Assembly (NCBI GenBank): GCA_009733775.1
Contig: WOGZ01000055.1
Span: 62,001 to 126,000 of the forward strand
Source of the DNA: Alectoria sarmentosa
Taxonomy: Eukaryota > Ascomycota > Lecanoromycetes > Lecanorales > Parmeliaceae
DNA: 64,000 bases
Reading direction: 5' to 3'
The position numbers and the translations under genes are program-made. How positions within the stretch are numbered: position 1 is the stretch's first letter; every line of letters begins with the position of its first letter. Below are positions 59,703 through 64,000 of the stretch, piece by piece. Below the pieces are notes generated by a model, which did not search any database, was not told the DNA's origin, and worked only from the letters and a program-made list of their open reading frames with translations.

Positions 59703-60991
59703 TGAAATGGCCCTCCTTGACTTGACCGAGTCAGCGAAAAGCCTCGGATGATGACAAATTTTAGTATGCACTAGAATGCTTTCTCCTTGTCTGATGCTCA
59801 AGCGGTCCCGGGTTTCACTCAAGGACCAACGCGCTGTCGGGCGCAACCATAGTCATGAGAGCCATTGCTTGTTGTATCGTTCACCATAATAACAAGGCTA
59901 TTTATCCATGCAAACCATACTCTCCCGGGCTTTTATATGTTGTAATGGCTCAGGGTGTGACGCTGAAGCATCTAGAATCACACCGTTTCTTCGTGTAGTG
60001 CAGAGTCGCTTGTATTTACTATCTAAGATCGAGCTACGGAAGCAGTACTCGTGCTGTCTAGAAATCAGCTGCTTGATAGAGCGAGGACACCCGATTGTTT
60101 CTTCCACGTAGGTAGTCGGATGTCGCTTGATCTATTGGTGTCCTCGCTATATTAAGTAGGTCACTTCTGGACAGCGCGAGTGCTTACATCATTGCTTTGA
60201 TTGGGCCTAGCGTGCCACGGCCCAACGAGCTTTAGATAGCCTGCTTCTTGCACATGGAACATCATAGGAAGTATTCTTCTTTCCATACCACCAATACAGA
60301 GTTGTTACGCATATTGTTAAGTCACTTGACGCGGGCAATGCGCTCGGCGCTTGCTGAAACACAAGAATGTTTGATGCTCGGTGACTGACATCGGGGATTC
60401 GTCATATCATGGCCATCAGCTACGGCGATACTCTTTGACACGCTTGCCGCGTCTCATCCCCGAAACTAGCCGGGAGCACAGCTTTATGGAAGGATACGAC
60501 TGCCCAGTAAAGATGGTCTGGAATGTGTATGGGAGTGGTCCTCGATTTGGCCAGTTTTAGTATCGAGGGTTGCCTGGGTTTCAAGGCGAGTGAACCAATG
60601 GAGATGTCAAGTCTTCAGGCCTGATCTGTTTCACTAGAAACTCGCTGACTGAAGCGAAACGTAAAATCTGACTGCCTTCATAGGCGGTGGAATAAGTCTG
60701 GATTGAGGCCTAGCGATTTTGGTGAAGGTTGACTCGAAACGATTGCATCCCCTCGCTCGTTCCAGATGTGTTGCGGAGGGTGTTTTGCAGTATACTGTTG
60801 AAACGAGAGATAATCAGGCAGCAAGCTCAGGTACATATAAAAGGCCAGTCTCCCTACTCTCCTCTGCGTTCTCCATAATATTTCAAGCTCTCGTTCCGAC
60901 ACCAGGCACAAGATACCAACAGCAATCTCATCCATACTCAACCCTCCCCACAGGTATTCTGCTCAGAACAAACCATCTACATATCAAAGAC

Positions 60992-61668
60992 ATGAATCAC
61001 TCATTGCCCAACCTGAAGAAGGAGCCAAAGCCCGTCGGCAAAACTTTTGCAGTCAAACCGGAAATCAAAGCTTTCATTCTGAACTTTATGTACCATGGGG
61101 TCCACGCGATTGCAGCAAACTTAGATCAGAAGAGAGAGAAGGAACTTGCTTATGCGGCCGCCGCCCAGGACTTCATCAAGGTCAAATACGGCATTGAGAT
61201 CAAGGCCGTTGATATCGCAGTATACTACCGTGAAGCCCAGAACGCGCCCCGTAGCGCTGGGTTCCAAATGTGGAATACCAGCGTGATCGGCACTTTCATC
61301 GCCCACCAAATCCAGCATAAGAATGTCTATGATGACGCGACCAGTTTCGAGCCAGTAAGTCCGATAGCTCTTTACTTCCACCCCCACTTGCTGATGCCCC
61401 GTCTAAGAAAGGAGGTCCCGTCATTGCGGCGACGCAGACGCTACTAGATGAGGCGACCAAGAATGCAGGCGGTCCGAATGGCAGCATTGGGGTGCGAGTA
61501 ACTTGGAAAAACCTGGTCAGCTCAAAGAACCCTGTTCCCGACATGAAAGATCCCGATTTGCGAGGATACTTTCCAGAAGACTCACCACCCTCACCACCCC
61601 CGAGCTTCCAACCCGGTCCTGCCGAAGGCGATCTCAGTTTTGGGTCTTCTGAAAGTAACGTGGAGTAA
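60992..61668 (+). CDS. Cassette family protein 2, unrecognised, 207 aa
   Basis: Exon 1 60992-61354 and exon 2 61408-61668, phase-0 intron of 53 nt (GTAAGT...CTAAG with CTGAT branch). The spliced product reads ATSFEP then KGGPVIAATQTLLDEATKNA and GVRVTWKNL, ending in a Ser/Pro-rich tail SPPSPPPSFQPGP. The core aligns with protein 3: PEIKA-(F/I)-IL, an AAA-rich helix leading to F-(I/L)-K-x-x-Y, a Tyr/Ala pair after an aromatic (YYREAQ / FYSQAK), then a WN and a Q-rich helix (IAHQIQ / ICGQTQ). No known domain, signal peptide or membrane segment. The ATG at 60992 is chosen because it sits at the same place relative to the shared leader as in unit 3. Readthrough past the donor would end after 30 different residues. 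Confidence 0.7.
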
Positions 61669-61765
61669 TCTCCGGCGGATGAGGTCATCTGGGGTGCTCA
61701 TCACTCTGAGAGACCCACCTCGACAGGCTTGACGGTGGGGTGGTATGTGAAAGATGGTCTTTTCG

Positions 61766-61985
61766 GCTCCTGACTGATACACTCTTTTGGCCGGATATGA
61801 AGCATGCGATGGGATGGGTTGATGTTCTGCATTGTAGACAAACACACTCTTTTGGTTGGCGTTTGAGGCATGCTATGCAATGGTACTGGCTTTTAAGTAC
61901 TTATGGCACACTCTTTATTGTTGTATGTAGAGCAAGATGAAATAGAACCTGCGCCTCTCTATTACAATATCACATTCTTTTTTAA
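61766..61985 (+). repeat. Boxed ~63-bp degenerate repeat block downstream of gene 2
   Basis: Boxes ACACTCTTTT at about 61777, 61842 and 61908 and CACATTCTTTT near 61971, with GAAGCATGCGATGGGATGG and GAGGCATGCTATGCAATGG between them. Confidence 0.75.
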
Positions 61986-62731
61986 AAAATGCTCCATCTG
62001 AACCAGACCGTGTCAGGGTACCAGCCATGATGACAATCAAAGCGCTCGAACATTGACAATAGAAATGATTCCAAGAGGACCAACGCACTGTCGGCAGGAG
62101 CGCTAATTGTTTCTCCACGTAATCCACTTCTTCCCGGTCGTACTCCCGTCTCGTAGTTACTCCGAGAAATAACGTCGGCGCTTTTTGCCATGTACAGGAA
62201 TGTTTTTGATGCTCGATGACTGACTTCGGGGATTCGTCGACTCACTCCCCGTTGGAATCATCCGATCGTTCGGTGGGAATGGCGCGGGATGTGTGTGGGG
62301 ATGGGTCGTCGATGTGGTTCGGTTTCAGCGCTGAGATTTGTCTGGGTTTCGGGGGCGAGTGAGGTCATGGAGAGGTTTGATCTGTTTCAGGGGATTGTTT
62401 GTCGCAGGCTTGAGCGAAATGGACAATTTGGCTGCCTTCATGGGGGGTTGCGCTGGTTTGGTGTCGAGATCGTTTCAGACTTTTTGCGACTTCTTTGCTG
62501 GTTTTAGGTGTGTTGTGTAGATGTTTGTAGTATGTTGTTGAGATTGAAGACAGTTGGGTAGCAAGCATAGATGGATTAAAATGAGTTAGATTCTCTGTTT
62601 TCATCTTTGTTCTTCATCATATTTCAAGTTTTCAATCAGATATCTGTCACAAGAAACACGATAGCAATTCGATTCAAACTCAATATCATCTCGATATCCT
62701 GCGTAAAGCACGCGCCCTACATACCAAAGTC

Positions 62732-63391
62732 ATGAATCGTCCGCTGACCCCCCTCCCTTGGAGAATACCTCAACCATCCCCCATCAGCTGGTCTCAATTT
62801 GAGCCCGAAATCAAAGCGATCATCTTGTACTTCCTGTTCTATGCCGAATTCGCTGCCGCGCACAGAGCTGGCCTGACCACCGAGGAGAAAGAAAAACTCC
62901 GGACACAACCTGCGGCGGCCGCCAGCGAGTTTTTGAAGAAGGTGTACGATGTTGATCTTGGAGTTCAATCTATCGAAACGTTCTATAGCCAAGCCAAGGA
63001 AAAAGCCAGAATGCTCGGCCTCGATTGGAATCAGCTCGCGGTGGCCGAGATGATTTGTGGTCAAACGCAAGATGAGGACCTCTATTTCAAGATTTCTACT
63101 TTCTTGTGTGAGCATCATAAGGTAAGTTTTCGACAACTTCATTTTTCGGTTCTCCCATTAGCATCCGCTGAAAGCTCGTTCAAGGATGAAGGCCTTGGTG
63201 AAGAAACACGCTGGCTCATGTCGGTGGCATGGCGCGCTGCCGGTGGCGCCTCCGAAGATCCCAGGGCAAACAATGCGGTGTTGACCTACTGGCAGGAAAT
63301 CGTCAAATTGGGACGCCCGCATTCCGGTATTGAAGCTCCAGATCTGCGGCCGGATGACCCCAGAAACCCGATACCTTCATCTAATGGTTAA
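62732..63391 (+). CDS. Cassette family protein 3, unrecognised, 198 aa
   Basis: Exon 1 62732-63121 and exon 2 63185-63391, phase-0 intron of 63 nt (GTAAGT...TTCAAG, possible CTGAA branch). The spliced join reads CEHHK then DEGLGEETRWLMSVAW. The intron length is a multiple of three without a stop, so an unspliced form of 219 residues is also open. A 40-nt intron ending at CATTAG would put exon 2 out of frame. The core PEIKAIILYFLFYAEFAAAHRA, SEFLKKVYDVDL, IETFYSQAKEKAR and DWNQLAVAEMICGQTQ aligns with protein 2. The C-terminus is Pro/Asp-rich (DLRPDDPRNPIPS). No known domain, signal peptide or membrane helix. Function unknown. Confidence 0.7.
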   Translation: MNRPLTPLPWRIPQPSPISWSQFEPEIKAIILYFLFYAEFAAAHRAGLTTEEKEKLRTQPAAAASEFLKKVYDVDLGVQSIETFYSQAKEKARMLGLDWNQLAVAEMICGQTQDEDLYFKISTFLCEHHKVSFRQLHFSVLPLASAESSFKDEGLGEETRWLMSVAWRAAGGASEDPRANNAVLTYWQEIVKLGRPHSGIEAPDLRPDDPRNPIPSSNG

Positions 63392-63554
63392 AGTTGGACC
63401 CAGCGCGAAGACGGTCGCGTTCTCGAGAATAGTCCTAGCCCCAAGTGGACTAGTCTCAGGCGGACCGGGACACCTGGGTTGACCGCTGCAGGCGTTCTGG
63501 GAGGTGGTGGAGTGAGGTGCATTGGGGAGGAATGTGGAGAATGATCTATTCGGC

Positions 63555-63770
63555 GCGTGATTGATACACTCTTTTCGCCGGGTATGAAGCATGTAATGAA
63601 ATGGTTGGCGTCTGAGTGGCAGACAAGCACACTCTTTTGACTGAGGTTGAGGACATGTTATGCAATGGTACTGGCTTTAAATACTCGATCGGCACACTCT
63701 TTTCATTGTTGTATCTAGAGCAAGATAAAGCAGGCTGTACGTTCTTCTAATACAATACCACATCCCTTTC
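63555..63770 (+). repeat. Boxed ~65-bp degenerate repeat block downstream of gene 3
   Basis: Boxes TACACTCTTTT near 63566, CACACTCTTTTG near 63630, CACACTCTTTT near 63694 and a decayed CACATCCCTTT near 63760; GAAGCATGTAATGAAATGG and GGACATGTTATGCAATGG lie between, as in units 1 and 2. Confidence 0.75.
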
Positions 63771-63790
63771 CACAACGAATCTCCTTGGCT

Positions 63791-64000
63791 TGGCTGCACT
63801 GGGCACATTATCAGAGACGCTAGCAATGGACGTGCAGCAAGGTCCTCGAATATCCACAACAGTAGCATGCGCCAGCAATCTGGAGGCAGACTTCATTGCA
63901 TCCTCTATTCTCTCCCGGGCTCACGAGGTTTCCGAAATACAGTCAGCAATAGGGTTGCGATCAGGAGTTCCTGCTTCATTATTATTACACCTCAGGGGTC
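63791..64000. other. Right edge, no feature assigned
   Basis: The last 210 bases show no ORF or repeat I can support and may be the start of further flanking sequence. Confidence 0.4.

Larger units (their letters stand above)
57960..59750 (+). repeat. Tandem cassette, unit 1
   Basis: Unit landmarks shared with units 2 and 3: an upstream CTCGGCGCTTGC box followed by a CTYRGTGACTGA motif (57967-58015), a conserved block before ATATAAAAGC (58531), a leader with CTCCATAA, one gene with one intron, and a 3' block of boxed repeats (59431-59700). The 3' block has an extra internal repeat compared with the other units. Confidence 0.75.
60330..62030 (+). repeat. Tandem cassette, unit 2
   Basis: Starts with GCTCGGCGCTTGCTGAAACAC (60341) and GATGCTCGGTGACTGACATCGG, which matches unit 3 (62209). 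Contains TATA at 60835, the gene at 60992-61668 and the 3' repeat block at about 61766-61985. Confidence 0.75.
62165..63790 (+). repeat. Tandem cassette, unit 3
   Basis: Begins with GTCGGCGCTTTTTGCC and GATGCTCGATGACTGACTTCGG and has CTGGGTTTCGGGGGCGAGTGA (62342), matching CTGGGTTTCAAGGCGAGTGAA of unit 2 (60570). It has the gene at 62732 and the 3' repeat block at about 63555-63770. Whether a fourth unit follows lies beyond the window. Confidence 0.75.

Overview
The window comes from a filamentous ascomycete (Pezizomycotina). Genes are interrupted by short introns of about 47-105 nt with GTRNGT-like donors, CTRAY branch sites and TAG/CAG acceptors. The conserved genes (CSN6, RPC31, ATG3, ALG5, MET2, an HSM3/PSMD5-like chaperone, an Est1-type protein) and a Zn2Cys6 regulator are of fungal type. 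A dothideomycete is my guess from general feel only. Base composition is moderate and I saw no obvious AT-rich RIP blocks.

Layout. 1-5.7 kb: COP9 signalosome subunit 6 (runs off the left edge) and a four-exon Est1-type protein that starts with a C2H2 finger, both on the minus strand. 5.7-13.1 kb: no supportable gene. 13.1-24.8 kb: a housekeeping block with a GNAT-like protein, a nuclear-looking hypothetical protein, RPC31, an HSM3/PSMD5-like gene, MET2 and a large multipass membrane protein. 24.8-37.3 kb: an accessory stretch. It holds a heavily decayed AspRS-DUF2156 fusion (ergosteryl-aspartate synthase type), an intact GH128 beta-glucanase, a long TGNN tetranucleotide array, a broken STAND-N-terminal-type gene with a C2H2 tail, a MITE-like element with 23-bp inverted termini, and a broken Zn2Cys6 regulator. 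38.1-46.8 kb: ATG3, an alpha/beta hydrolase and ALG5, flanked by two paralogous small secreted proteins. 48.9-55.9 kb: a 1277-residue C2H2 protein whose tail is paralogous to the broken gene near 34 kb, a small proline-rich ORF and a Sulfotransfer_4-type gene. 57.9-63.8 kb: three tandem copies of one gene cassette.

The most interesting material is at the right end. Three small unrecognised genes (168, 207 and 198 residues as modelled) sit in three tandem units of about 1.7-2.3 kb. The units share upstream sequence, TATA/leader region, a phase-0 intron near codon 121-130, and a 3' block of degenerate repeats of about 63-66 bp carrying a CACACTCTTTT box. The non-coding parts look better conserved than the proteins. 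The second highlight is the AspRS-DUF2156 pseudogene, readable from its OB-fold to its C-terminus through several stops and frameshifts.

Gene functions are mostly independent housekeeping roles: protein-degradation control (CSN6, HSM3/PSMD5), Pol III transcription, methionine synthesis, autophagy and N-glycosylation. I see no biosynthetic cluster. All calls rest on reading translated sequence and recalled family motifs; no database search was run.
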